A stretch of 64,000 bases of DNA, from contig NZ_JAJNKA010000006.1 in assembly GCF_021533215.1 (NCBI RefSeq), positions 124,001 through 188,000 of the forward strand, read 5' to 3'. The position numbers were made by a program, and so were the translations under genes. The stretch's first letter is position 1; the number at the start of each line of letters is the position of its first letter. The notes under the pieces are model-generated. The model saw only the letters and a list, made by a program, of their open reading frames with translations. It was not told where the DNA came from and made no database searches. Shown here one piece after another: positions 19,382 to 27,729 of the stretch. The stretch comes from Portibacter lacus (GTDB taxonomy: Bacteria > Bacteroidota > Bacteroidia > Chitinophagales > Saprospiraceae).

Positions 19382-19907
19382 GAAACTTAAGTTAGAAGAA
19401 TTGAATCGAGTTGATGTTGAAACATTTAAACAGACTGAGAAGATTCCGATTTCGATCATTGTGGACAATTTTAGATCAGCGCTGAATGTGGGATCTATTT
19501 TTAGAACTTCAGATGCTTTTTTGATTTCTAAAATTTACTTGTGTGGTATATCAGCCACTCCACCTAATAAAGAAATCCTGAAGACTGCTATAGGAGCTAA
19601 TCATGCTGTGGATTGGATCTATGTTGAGACGACTACGGAAGCAATTCATAAGGCAAAGAATGAGGGAGCACATGTAGTTGGAATAGAACAAACGAATGCA
19701 TCGATCTCACTTGCTGATTTTCATGTTAATGTGAATGAAAGTTATGCAATTGTAATGGGAAATGAAGTAGAAGGAATTAGCACAGATAGCCTAGATGTGA
19801 TTGATACATTTATAGAAATTCCACAATATGGAACGAAGCATTCTTTAAATGTTTCGGTATGTGCAGGGATTGTGATCTATGAATTTGCAAAGCATTATCT
19901 TAGGTAA
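19368..19907 (+). CDS. SPOUT (TrmH/SpoU) RNA 2'-O-methyltransferase
   Basis: A 179-residue knotted-fold methyltransferase. Motif 1 holds the catalytic arginine (DNFRSALNVGSIFRTSDA), motif 2 is YAIVMGNEVEGIS, and motif 3 is IPQYGTKHSLNVSVCAGI, which binds S-adenosylmethionine. It would methylate a ribose 2'-OH in tRNA or rRNA. The exact site cannot be told from sequence; the short length without an N-terminal domain fits TrmH or TrmL-like members. Translation overlaps the GT39-like gene by 14 bp. Confidence 0.88.
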
Positions 19908-20107
19908 CTAGGTTGCTCTGGGTATTGAACTAAACTCTTCTATGTCGATTGTATGGAGAGAAGTAGAATCAAAGGACCTCTTTTTTCAGCACGAGAAAAT
20001 AGTATTCATGTCTCGGGTTAAAACCCAAAGTCCTATAAATTTTAGTGTTATGGAATAAACACCTTATGAGAATGTGAAATTCGAATGGGAAAATAATAAA
20101 CGTTATC

Positions 20108-20794
20108 CTACCTGAATCTGTATTTGTTCTGTTCTCTGATGTAGTCTGGTCGGAATCCAAGACGAACCCCAAATTGCAATTGCTTTAATAGAAACTTCTC
20201 ATCTTCCACATTCTCCATACCTTCGAATTGACTCAGTCCATCCCATGAAACGTTAGGAGTAAGCTTGTATCTGATATATGGCGTAATGGTAATGAGATCC
20301 GTAAGGCCGATATCTACACCAGCTCCAATTGCTCCAGCAAAATATGTGTTATTAACTTTTAGCTCTGGACCATCGTCTACACTTTCTGCCTTTTTCGTAT
20401 GATATTCTACCATGGGCGTTGCAGAAATGAAAAATCCTTTAGTGAAAAAGTTTCCATCCTTAGAGAACGTTGGACAATTACAATCACCAATAAAATCAAA
20501 AATATAAAAATTAGTATTGGTAGATAAACCATAAACTTCTGACTTGTAATTAGCAGAATTTCCCTCTGTGCTAGCCCTTGAAGTATAAAGCTCAGGATTG
20601 AACTCCACTCGATATTCCTTAAGCCTAAGCCAATAATCAATACCAAAGTCAAAGTTGTTTTTGAATAAGTCAGCTTCCTTAGTAGCATCAGTCCATTCTT
20701 CAACATTCAGACTAGAATAACGAAATTGCAAGCCGATCTGACCATGCATTGAAAAGAAGAAAATTGAGAATAAAAGACTAAGGTAGATTTTCAT
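20108..20794 (-). CDS. Exported beta-barrel protein, unknown
   Basis: A 228-residue protein with a signal peptide (MKIYLSLLFSIFFFSMHGQ) and a strand-rich body, including LQFRYSSLNVEEW, DYWLRLKEYRVEFNPELY, TNTNFYIFDFIGDCNC and ITITPYIRYKL. It ends LQFGVRLGFRPDYIREQNKYRFR. The layout is that of a small outer-membrane beta-barrel. I do not recognise a characterised family. A longer frame to 20941 is rejected because it would cross the rimO start on the other strand and has no signal sequence. It is divergent from rimO, 61 bp away. Confidence 0.68.
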   Translation of the reverse strand: MKIYLSLLFSIFFFSMHGQIGLQFRYSSLNVEEWTDATKEADLFKNNFDFGIDYWLRLKEYRVEFNPELYTSRASTEGNSANYKSEVYGLSTNTNFYIFDFIGDCNCPTFSKDGNFFTKGFFISATPMVEYHTKKAESVDDGPELKVNNTYFAGAIGAGVDIGLTDLITITPYIRYKLTPNVSWDGLSQFEGMENVEDEKFLLKQLQFGVRLGFRPDYIREQNKYRFR

Positions 20795-20842
20795 TTTTTT
20801 ATAACGTTTGGTTATAAGACAATATTTTAACCAAGGTATACC

Positions 20843-20850
20843 TATATTTG
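20843..20850 (+). promoter_or_regulatory. -7 box TATATTTG directly before rimO
   Basis: Exact TAnnTTTG match. Only CACCA separates it from the rimO ATG (20856), so transcription should start at or near the start codon. Confidence 0.6.
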
Positions 20851-20855
20851 CACCA

Positions 20856-22172
20856 ATGAAAACGAAAACTTTAAGAAAAGAGAAAGTGAATGTAGTCACT
20901 TTAGGATGTAGTAAGAATCTAGTAGATTCTGAAAATATCATGACACAGCTTAGAGGTAACGATTATGATGTTGCTCATGAAACAGAAGAGCATTCGGATA
21001 TTGTAATCGTAAACACTTGTGGTTTTATAGATCTTGCGAAAGAGGAAAGTGTTAATACAATTCTAAGTTACGCTGAAGAAAAGAAAGCTGGAAATATTGA
21101 GAAACTATATGTGACAGGTTGCCTTTCACAGAGATATAAAGATGATCTAGAGCAAGAAATTCCTGAAGTAGATGCGTATTTCGGTACGATGGAGCTCCCT
21201 GGATTACTTGCGAAATTGGATGCCGATTATAAGCACGAATTAATAGGGGAACGGGTAACGACGACTCCACAGCACTTTGCATATCTGAAGATTTCTGAAG
21301 GTTGTAATAGAAAGTGTAGTTTCTGTGCTATTCCTTTAATGAGAGGTCAACATATTTCTCAGTCTATAGAAGATCTGGTAACTCAAGCGAAAAGCTTAGC
21401 TCGAATAGGAGTGAAGGAGTTGATTTTAATTGCACAGGAATTAACTTACTACGGCCTTGACTTATACAAGAAAAGAGCACTTCCAGAGTTATTGGATGCG
21501 TTGTGTGAAGTAGAAGGAATAGAATGGATTAGGTTACATTATGCTTATCCAAGTAAGTTTCCATTAGATATTATTCACACGATGGCTCGACAGCCTAAAG
21601 TTTGTAATTATTTAGATATTCCTCTTCAGCATGCGAATAACAATGTGTTAGAAGCGATGAAGCGTCAAGTGACGAGAGAGGAAACGACTAAGTTGATCAA
21701 TGATATTCGCGAGATTATTCCTGGAATTACTATAAGAACGACCATGTTAGTTGGTTTTCCGGGAGAAACGGAAGAGGATTTTCAAGATTTGTGCGATTTT
21801 GTAGAAGAGATGCAATTTGAAAGATTAGGTGTGTTCCAATATTCTCATGAGGAGAATACGAGTGCCCATGATCTGGAGGATAACATTTCGCCAGAAGAAA
21901 AAGCAGATCGGGCTAACCGATTAATGGAAATACAACAAGAAATCTCCTTTGCGAAGAATGAAGAACGAATTGGTAAAGTATTCAAGGTGCTGATAGACCG
22001 AAAAGAAGGTGGATATTTTGTAGGAAGAACAGAATCAGATTCTGCCGAGGTGGATAATGAAGTACTGATAGACGCTAAGAAGCATTTTGTGCGAATCGGA
22101 GATTTTTGCGATATAAAAATAATAAATGCTGAGGATTATGATCTTTATGGAGAACCATTTGTTGTAGATTAA
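20856..22172 (+). CDS. rimO: Ribosomal protein S12 methylthiotransferase
   Basis: A 438-residue radical-SAM enzyme that adds a methylthio group to an aspartate of ribosomal protein S12. The N-terminal UPF0004 domain has the three cluster cysteines in TLGCSKN, NTCGF and TGCLSQR. The radical-SAM motif is CNRKCSFC in SEGCNRKCSFCAIPLMRGQ. A C-terminal TRAM domain ends the protein (from ~370). The ATG at 20856 gives the family N-terminus (MKTKTLRKEKVNVVTLGCSKN). The in-frame upstream ATG at 20808 is rejected because the promoter box lies between. The stop overlaps the next start by one base (TAATG). Confidence 0.95.
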   Translation: MKTKTLRKEKVNVVTLGCSKNLVDSENIMTQLRGNDYDVAHETEEHSDIVIVNTCGFIDLAKEESVNTILSYAEEKKAGNIEKLYVTGCLSQRYKDDLEQEIPEVDAYFGTMELPGLLAKLDADYKHELIGERVTTTPQHFAYLKISEGCNRKCSFCAIPLMRGQHISQSIEDLVTQAKSLARIGVKELILIAQELTYYGLDLYKKRALPELLDALCEVEGIEWIRLHYAYPSKFPLDIIHTMARQPKVCNYLDIPLQHANNNVLEAMKRQVTREETTKLINDIREIIPGITIRTTMLVGFPGETEEDFQDLCDFVEEMQFERLGVFQYSHEENTSAHDLEDNISPEEKADRANRLMEIQQEISFAKNEERIGKVFKVLIDRKEGGYFVGRTESDSAEVDNEVLIDAKKHFVRIGDFCDIKIINAEDYDLYGEPFVVD

Positions 22173-22618
22173 TGGAAAAACCTAGATCTATATTAAAGCA
22201 GGATATCAGTCCATTTAAGCAAGCAGCATATGTTATTGCAGCGATTGTTGTTCTGAATCTTTTAGTTTTTATAGGTGAGAAATCAGGGATGAACCTAGGG
22301 GAGACGATCCACTGGGAAATTTCATTGACGTTGTTGCTGTTTTTCGCTTTGATGAATGCGGTGTATTTTCTAAATGCTGAGGAAAAAGGCAAATACTGGT
22401 CTTATTCGATCTCATCTTATATCGTCGTAGCAGCCATTTCTATATTTATTTCAAATTTCATGTCTGGTTTTGGTATTAATGATTCAGGCTCATTGAAGTG
22501 GATTTATTTCATTTTTTCCTTTTGTTATTTACTATTTATATCGATAATTGGTGCAATGAGGAGAATCGTAGAAATTGCAATTAAGCAAGATGAAGCGTTA
22601 AGAGGCGAACAAAAATGA
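22172..22618 (+). CDS. Four-segment membrane protein, unknown
   Basis: A 148-residue protein with four hydrophobic segments (about 18-36, 48-66, 78-96 and 108-126) and charged ends. The C-terminal tail is IKQDEALRGEQK. I do not recognise the family. The TAATG junction with rimO makes it a likely translationally coupled partner in the same transcript. Nothing in the sequence indicates a role. Confidence 0.7.
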   Translation: MEKPRSILKQDISPFKQAAYVIAAIVVLNLLVFIGEKSGMNLGETIHWEISLTLLLFFALMNAVYFLNAEEKGKYWSYSISSYIVVAAISIFISNFMSGFGINDSGSLKWIYFIFSFCYLLFISIIGAMRRIVEIAIKQDEALRGEQK

Positions 22619-22715
22619 TTATCTAAGCGTTATCTGCTAGGATGGAATCATCAGATTGGTACTTTTGAAACATTGACATAAATCCATAAGGATCTTTAAA
22701 TATAAATACATTGAT

Positions 22716-23246
22716 ATGAAGAATATAATCAATTTATGCCTAGTAGGCTTGGCGTTGAGTGCTTGTAATGCACAATCAACTGCAATAAAATCTAAAGAAG
22801 CTGTAACAGAAAATACGACTCAAGTAAAAGCTGCAGTTCAATCTAATATCGATAAAATCGAGAAGAGTGAGAAAGAGTGGAAAGAAGAATTAACAGATGA
22901 AGAATATTATATCTTAAGAGAGAAAGGTACAGAAAGAGCTTTCACAGGCGATCTGTTAAACAACAAAGAAGAAGGAGTGTACACGTGTGCTGCTTGCCAA
23001 TTACCATTGTTTGATTCTAAGACGAAGTTCAAATCAGGTACAGGGTGGCCAAGTTATTATGAGCCGATTAATGAGACAAATGTTGCCGAAGAAGAAGATC
23101 GACAATATGGCATGGTTCGTACGGAAGTATTATGTGCTAGATGTGATGGACACTTAGGGCACGTATTCAATGACGGACCGAAACCGACCGGCTTAAGATA
23201 TTGTATCAATTCTGCATCTTTAGATTTCGAACCTAAGAAAAAGTAA
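22716..23246 (+). CDS. msrB: Lipoprotein methionine-R-sulfoxide reductase
   Basis: A 176-residue MsrB that reduces methionine-R-sulfoxide in proteins. A lipoprotein signal peptide with lipobox LSAC (Cys17) anchors it in the envelope. The MsrB domain spans about 50-172, with two zinc CxxC pairs (TCAACQ and LCARCD), [14 protein letters not shown] and [10 protein letters not shown]. The catalytic cysteine is in RYCINSASL. Residues 20-50 are a charged linker. Its position outside the cytoplasm suggests repair of oxidised surface proteins. It is convergent with nupC, only 2 bp away. Confidence 0.93.
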   Translation: MKNIINLCLVGLALSACNAQSTAIKSKEAVTENTTQVKAAVQSNIDKIEKSEKEWKEELTDEEYYILREKGTERAFTGDLLNNKEEGVYTCAACQLPLFDSKTKFKSGTGWPSYYEPINETNVAEEEDRQYGMVRTEVLCARCDGHLGHVFNDGPKPTGLRYCINSASLDFEPKKK

Positions 23247-23248
23247 TC

Positions 23249-24550
23249 TTAATAAAGTACTCCAGCGATACACGCTGTCAAGAAACATGCAATCGTACCA
23301 CCTATCAGAGCTTTAATTCCAAGTTCTGTTAGATTCTTACGCTGTCCTGGTGCAATGGCGGAAATACCACCTATTTGTATACCTATAGAAGCGAAATTCG
23401 CAAATCCACATAACGCATAAGTGGCAATGATGAGTGATTTAGGACTTAAGTTAGCACCTGCTTCTCTTAGATTATTCAGTTCAGCATAGGCGAAAAACTC
23501 ATTCAATATGGTTTTCTGACCAAGCAATTGACCGACGAGCAGAACATCTTCAGATGGCGTGCCGAGTATCCAAGCGAATGGAGCGAAGAGAACTCCCAAT
23601 ATAAAGGTGAAGTCAAAACCAGCAAATCTACCGTCAGTGAATCCGATTACCCAATCATTAAGACCAGTCCAAGATCCGACAAATTTAAGCATGATTGCAT
23701 TCGCTAAGGCAATTAAGGCTGTAAATACAAGAAGCATAACACCTACATTTACGGCTAATTTTAATCCATCAGTTGTACCAGTAGAAATCGCATCTAAAAC
23801 ATTATTTGCAGTAGAGCCTTCCATTTCCAATTGAGAAGAAATATCTTTCGACTTAGTTTCAGGTAGAAGTATTTTAGCAGCAACGATAGCAGCTGGAGCT
23901 GAAATGATGGAAGCAGTTAGTAAATGTTTAGCAAAGTAAGCTTGAAGTTCTGGATCGGTTCCACCTAGAAATCCAATATACGCAGCGAATACACCACCAG
24001 CTATGGTTGCCATCCCGCCTGTCATCAGACAAAGAATTTCAGATCGGGTCATTTTCTCTAGATAAGGCTTCACGACTAGCGGCGCCTCAGTCTGGCCTAT
24101 GAATACATTAGCAGCAGTTGCGAGACTCTCAGGACCTGATAGACCCATTGTCTTGCTCATTACCCACGCTAGAACATATACGACTTTCTGTAAAATACCA
24201 AAATAATAGAGCATCGATGAAATTGCAGAGAAAAAGACAATCGTAGGAAGCACTTGGAATGCAAAAATGTAACCGAAGGAATCTGAATCGGTAATTAAAT
24301 TGCCAAATAAAAATTCTGCTCCTGCTCCAGAAAATTGTAGCAGCTTAGCAAATTTGTCAGCAATCCAATCAAAAGCGCTGTTAATAAATGGCACCTTTAA
24401 AAGCAACAAAGCTAGCAATACCTGCAGTCCTATACCTGTTCCGACCAACTTCCAATTGATTTCTCGCTTCTTAGCACTAAACAAATAGCATACTAAAATC
24501 AGCACAACAATCCCTAAAACTCCCCGTGATAAATCGGTTAAAAACTCCAT
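23249..24550 (-). CDS. Concentrative nucleoside transporter, NupC/CNT family
   Basis: A 433-residue membrane protein of the CNT nucleoside transporter family, with about ten hydrophobic segments. The family motifs are seen as VFIGQTEAPLVVKPYL, MTRSEILCLMTGGMATIAGGV and ATYALCGFANFASIGIQIGGI. It would import nucleosides with Na+ or H+. The uridine kinase gene lies divergently 68 bp away, which fits salvage of imported uridine or cytidine. Ion coupling is not determined here. Confidence 0.93.
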   Translation of the reverse strand: MEFLTDLSRGVLGIVVLILVCYLFSAKKREINWKLVGTGIGLQVLLALLLLKVPFINSAFDWIADKFAKLLQFSGAGAEFLFGNLITDSDSFGYIFAFQVLPTIVFFSAISSMLYYFGILQKVVYVLAWVMSKTMGLSGPESLATAANVFIGQTEAPLVVKPYLEKMTRSEILCLMTGGMATIAGGVFAAYIGFLGGTDPELQAYFAKHLLTASIISAPAAIVAAKILLPETKSKDISSQLEMEGSTANNVLDAISTGTTDGLKLAVNVGVMLLVFTALIALANAIMLKFVGSWTGLNDWVIGFTDGRFAGFDFTFILGVLFAPFAWILGTPSEDVLLVGQLLGQKTILNEFFAYAELNNLREAGANLSPKSLIIATYALCGFANFASIGIQIGGISAIAPGQRKNLTELGIKALIGGTIACFLTACIAGVLY

Positions 24551-24618
24551 ATATTCATTTATGAGTGGGAAAATAGGTATTTTTTTTAATATTTGTTTTA
24601 AATATCATTTGCTGAAAT

Positions 24619-25236
24619 ATGAATCAACCTATAGTAATCGGAATTAGTGGAGGAAGTGGCTCTGGAAAAACATCTTTTATAAAAAAGCTGAGATCAGTTT
24701 TTAATGAAGAAGAGATATGCATCATTTCCCAAGATGACTATTATAGGCCACGGGACGAACAAGTCGCTGATGCGCAAGGTGTTAAGAACTTTGACCTACC
24801 CGTTTCTATTGATGATGAAGAATTGATATACGACATTATTGCACTAAAAGATGGAAAGACAGTTACACGACAAGAGTACACCTTTAACAATGAAACGAAA
24901 ACTCCAGGTATTATAACAATGAAGTCTGCACCCGTAATTATTGTGGAAGGTCTGTTCGTTTTGCACTTCGAGAAGATTCGTAAGGCACTGGATTACAGTA
25001 TATTTATAGAAGCGAAGGAAAACCTCAAAGTAATTAGAAGAATAAAAAGAGATCAGTTAGAAAGGAATTATCCATTAGAGGATGTTTTATACAGATATGA
25101 GAATCATGTGATGATTGCATTTGATAAATACATTGCTCCTTACAAGGAACTAACTGATATCGTGATCAATAATAATGTGAATTTTGATAAGGGATTTGAG
25201 ATCTTGGTAGGATTTATTAAGTCTAAAACTCAATAA
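24619..25236 (+). CDS. udk: Uridine kinase
   Basis: A 205-residue P-loop kinase that phosphorylates uridine and cytidine to UMP and CMP. The Walker A motif is G11-G-S-G-S-G-K-T18. The substrate region is ISQDDYY and NFDLPVSID, the Walker B-like segment is VIIVEGLFVLH, and the lid arginines lie in RRIKRDQLER. It sits divergently next to a nucleoside permease. Downstream, 25251-25266 can form a small AGAGG/CCTCT hairpin without a good T-run. Confidence 0.93.
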   Translation: MNQPIVIGISGGSGSGKTSFIKKLRSVFNEEEICIISQDDYYRPRDEQVADAQGVKNFDLPVSIDDEELIYDIIALKDGKTVTRQEYTFNNETKTPGIITMKSAPVIIVEGLFVLHFEKIRKALDYSIFIEAKENLKVIRRIKRDQLERNYPLEDVLYRYENHVMIAFDKYIAPYKELTDIVINNNVNFDKGFEILVGFIKSKTQ

Positions 25237-25491
25237 ATTATCAAGATCAAAGAGGCGATGTCCTCTCTTTCGTAGTAATTTAGAAAATCGGTCACAGGCT
25301 ATTCCTTAATATCGGTTTCCAAAGCATGTGAAATTGATTTCAACTCCTCTTATCACTTGACGGCTAACTTTTTCTTAAAAAGTATTATACTCTAAATTTT
25401 CGGCTTTAACTTCTGAGGTATATGGTCTTCACCTATATATATAATCAAATTTAATATAAAATTTTTAAATCAAGACTAATCTAAGGATTTT

Positions 25492-26478
25492 TTACCCTGT
25501 GATCCAGCGAATGAAGAAGACTAAAATAATACTGATGACCAGTCCAAATGTGACTTTTAATAAGTCAATTAAGACTCCTTTAATTTCTCTTTTAGTCAGT
25601 TTATTATCTAATCTCCATCTAATAGCTATTTCTCTTCCTGCAAGCAATCCTATAAAAACCCAAGTAGTACTCATGGGTATATTGTTCATTTCTTTGAAAA
25701 AGAAAAGTACTATTCCGTAAATAAAATCGATTATCGTAGCAGATCGGATATCGGCTGTATTCGTTTTCGATTTTACAATATTCTGAATTGCACCACCTTT
25801 GACATAAAAAATGAATGCTAACATAGCTAGCAAGATGAGCAAGGAAATAACTAACGAAGTGACTCCTAACTGCCTTGGAAGGTAGACGTATATGTTAGCA
25901 AAATCTTGAGCTAGCCACTGCGTCCATAGAAATCCAGTAGATAACCATTGTAACACAGTCCACATCTGGCGGTGCTTCCGATCTACCGGATTTTCCATAA
26001 ATTTCTTCTCGAACCTCTTAGTAATTAATACATATACTAGAATGGCAGTTCCAAAAGCGACAGCGTAACCTATAAGGGATTTTACCATCATATCTTCAAG
26101 TCCTCTCGGCTTAAAGAAGGTAAGAATGAGAAAAGAAGTACTCACGGGAATTCCCCAGCGTGTCACAAATAATAAAACTAAAGGTGGCAGTAAATAATAC
26201 CATTCGAAAGGATCGGGTAATGGATACTTAGGATTTTCAAAACTGTGATCAGGTGGGTCACCTATTAATCTCAAGAATGATACATCTCCATTGTTAACAA
26301 CCCAACTATAAACCAAAGTTATGGCGAGTATACTTCCTGCAAAAATAAATAGTACCCACCATGGTTTCTTCTCATTGGAACTCATAAAGGTTCCGAGCGT
26401 CTGGATAACATCATTTCCGATTACTGAGAAAGAAGCCAGTATAAACCCAGTCCACATTAAAAGTGATGTAAAATCCAT
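25492..26478 (-). CDS. PiT-like membrane transporter, divergent
   Basis: A 328-residue protein with about nine hydrophobic segments. It recalls the inorganic phosphate transporter (PiT/SLC20) family. The first half has GNDVIQTLGTF in place of the GANDVANAFGT signature and WGIPVSTSFLILTFF. The second half has NNIPMSTTWVFIGLLAGRE, matching the repeated PVSTTH motif. The second GANDVAN copy is degenerate (DFANIYVYLP). It may move phosphate or another anion, or be a related family with changed function. It is monocistronic between udk (convergent) and the his operon (divergent). Confidence 0.5.
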   Translation of the reverse strand: MDFTSLLMWTGFILASFSVIGNDVIQTLGTFMSSNEKKPWWVLFIFAGSILAITLVYSWVVNNGDVSFLRLIGDPPDHSFENPKYPLPDPFEWYYLLPPLVLLFVTRWGIPVSTSFLILTFFKPRGLEDMMVKSLIGYAVAFGTAILVYVLITKRFEKKFMENPVDRKHRQMWTVLQWLSTGFLWTQWLAQDFANIYVYLPRQLGVTSLVISLLILLAMLAFIFYVKGGAIQNIVKSKTNTADIRSATIIDFIYGIVLFFFKEMNNIPMSTTWVFIGLLAGREIAIRWRLDNKLTKREIKGVLIDLLKVTFGLVISIILVFFIRWITG

Positions 26479-26717
26479 CTATTCTATTTGATTTGCCGCA
26501 AAAGTAAAGGTTTGTATGTAAACTGAATGTTATTATTTAAGAATGGAAAATAAGGTCGGGATTTTTTATCGAAATACTTGTATAGATTGGATTGTTAATT
26601 TGATTTATTTGCATTTACTTTAGACCTAAATTGAGCTTTATTTATAGATTTATTAAGGCTATTCTATTAAATTGTCCTTTTTTGCCAAGTTCAAATAGTA
26701 AATAAGCAATTCTTTTA

Positions 26718-26725
26718 TATATTTG
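26718..26725 (+). promoter_or_regulatory. -7 box TATATTTG of the his operon
   Basis: Exact TAnnTTTG match, 10 bp before the leader-peptide ATG, giving a leader transcript that starts at about 26732. Confidence 0.65.
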
Positions 26726-26735
26726 CTGACATATT

Positions 26736-26798
26736 ATGAAATTAGAAAGATTACACATGCATCATCATTTTAGAATACCTACTGAGGTAGAGAAGTGA
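26736..26798 (+). CDS. hisL: His operon leader peptide, 20 codons
   Basis: A short frame from ATG to TGA whose codons 7-11 read CAC-ATG-CAT-CAT-CAT, four His codons in five. It starts 10 bases after a TATATTTG promoter box and ends 24 bases before a terminator hairpin that precedes hisG. A ribosome paused on the His codons would cover the first arm (26776-26780) of the leader RNA and free the second (26785-26790). This is the classical layout of a histidine attenuator. The peptide itself is unlikely to have another function. Confidence 0.85.
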   Translation: MKLERLHMHHHFRIPTEVEK

Positions 26799-26851
26799 TT
26801 TGTATGTATAAGATATAAATGATCCTACCTGATACCAGGTGGGATTTTTTT
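26776..26851 (+). promoter_or_regulatory. His attenuator: alternative RNA hairpins
   Basis: Arm 1 TACCT (26776-26780) pairs with AGGTA (26785-26789). Arm 2 AGGTAG (26785-26790) can instead pair with CTACCT (26825-26830), which is the 5' side of the terminator. Arms 3 and 4, ATCCTACCTG (26822-26831) and CAGGTGGGAT (26836-26845), form a 10-bp stem with one U-G pair and a 4-base loop, followed by seven Ts. Pairings 1:2 and 3:4 give termination; 2:3 gives readthrough when His-tRNA is short. Confidence 0.82.
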
Positions 26852-26868
26852 ATTAATAAAACTATAAA

Positions 26869-27729
26869 ATGGAAAATAGGCTTAACGTTGCAGTTCAAAA
26901 GAAAGGAAGATTATTCGATGGTTCTCTAGAACTATTAAAATCTGGTGGTATTTCAATTAATAATGGAAAAGATCAACTGAAGGCAAGTTCGCATAACTTT
27001 CCATTAGATGTTCTTTATCTTCGAAATTCAGACATTCCTCAGTATGTCGTCGATGGTGTTGCTGATATCGCTGTGGTAGGCGAGAATCTATTGGTAGAAA
27101 AAAATGCCGATGTAGAAGTGATCGAAAAACTTGGTTTTTCTAAATGCCGTCTTTCTATCGCTATTCCTAAGGAAAGTGAATACAATGGGATAGAAGACCT
27201 TAATGGGAAAAGGATTGCGACTTCATATCCGGTAACTTTACAAAAGTTCCTAGATGAAAAAGGGATCGATGCTGAGATTCATGTTATTTCTGGATCTGTA
27301 GAAATCGCTCCTAATATTGGTTTATCTGATGCGATCTGTGACTTAGTCAGTTCTGGAAGTACTTTATTCAAAAATGGTCTAGTAGAAAAAGAAGTAATCT
27401 TGAAATCACAAGCTGTAATTGTGAAGAACAAGAATCTTTCTCCTGAGAAAGAAGCACTTATAGATAAAGTGATCTTTAGAATTAGAACTGTTCTCAGAGC
27501 AAGAAAATCGAAGTATATTTTAATGAATGCGCCTAATGATAAAATAGAGCAGATTTCTAATATCTTACCAGTTTTAAAATCACCGACGGTTTTGCCCCTA
27601 GCTACAGAAGGCTGGAGCTCTGTTCACTCTGTAATAGAAGAAGATAAGTTCTGGGAAGTGATCGAGGAGTTAAAGGAAGCAGGTGCAGAAGGAATTTTGA
27701 TTGTTCCTATTGAAAAAATTGTGATGTAA
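26869..27729 (+). CDS. hisG: ATP phosphoribosyltransferase, long form
   Basis: A 286-residue HisG that joins ATP and PRPP in the first step of histidine synthesis. It starts NRLNVAVQKKGRLFDGSLELL and has the PRPP loop in DAICDLVSSGSTLFKNGL. The C-terminal ~75 residues (from ~210) form the ACT-like regulatory domain of the long form, ending in AEGILIVPIEKIVM. Feedback inhibition by histidine is therefore expected and HisZ is not needed. It is the first structural gene after the attenuator, and its stop overlaps the hisD start (TAATG). Confidence 0.96.
   Translation: MENRLNVAVQKKGRLFDGSLELLKSGGISINNGKDQLKASSHNFPLDVLYLRNSDIPQYVVDGVADIAVVGENLLVEKNADVEVIEKLGFSKCRLSIAIPKESEYNGIEDLNGKRIATSYPVTLQKFLDEKGIDAEIHVISGSVEIAPNIGLSDAICDLVSSGSTLFKNGLVEKEVILKSQAVIVKNKNLSPEKEALIDKVIFRIRTVLRARKSKYILMNAPNDKIEQISNILPVLKSPTVLPLATEGWSSVHSVIEEDKFWEVIEELKEAGAEGILIVPIEKIVM

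Noticed and set aside
20795-20941. N-terminal extension of the minus-strand barrel gene at 20108-20794
   Set aside because: It would run across the rimO start and lacks a signal peptide, while the start at 20794 has one.
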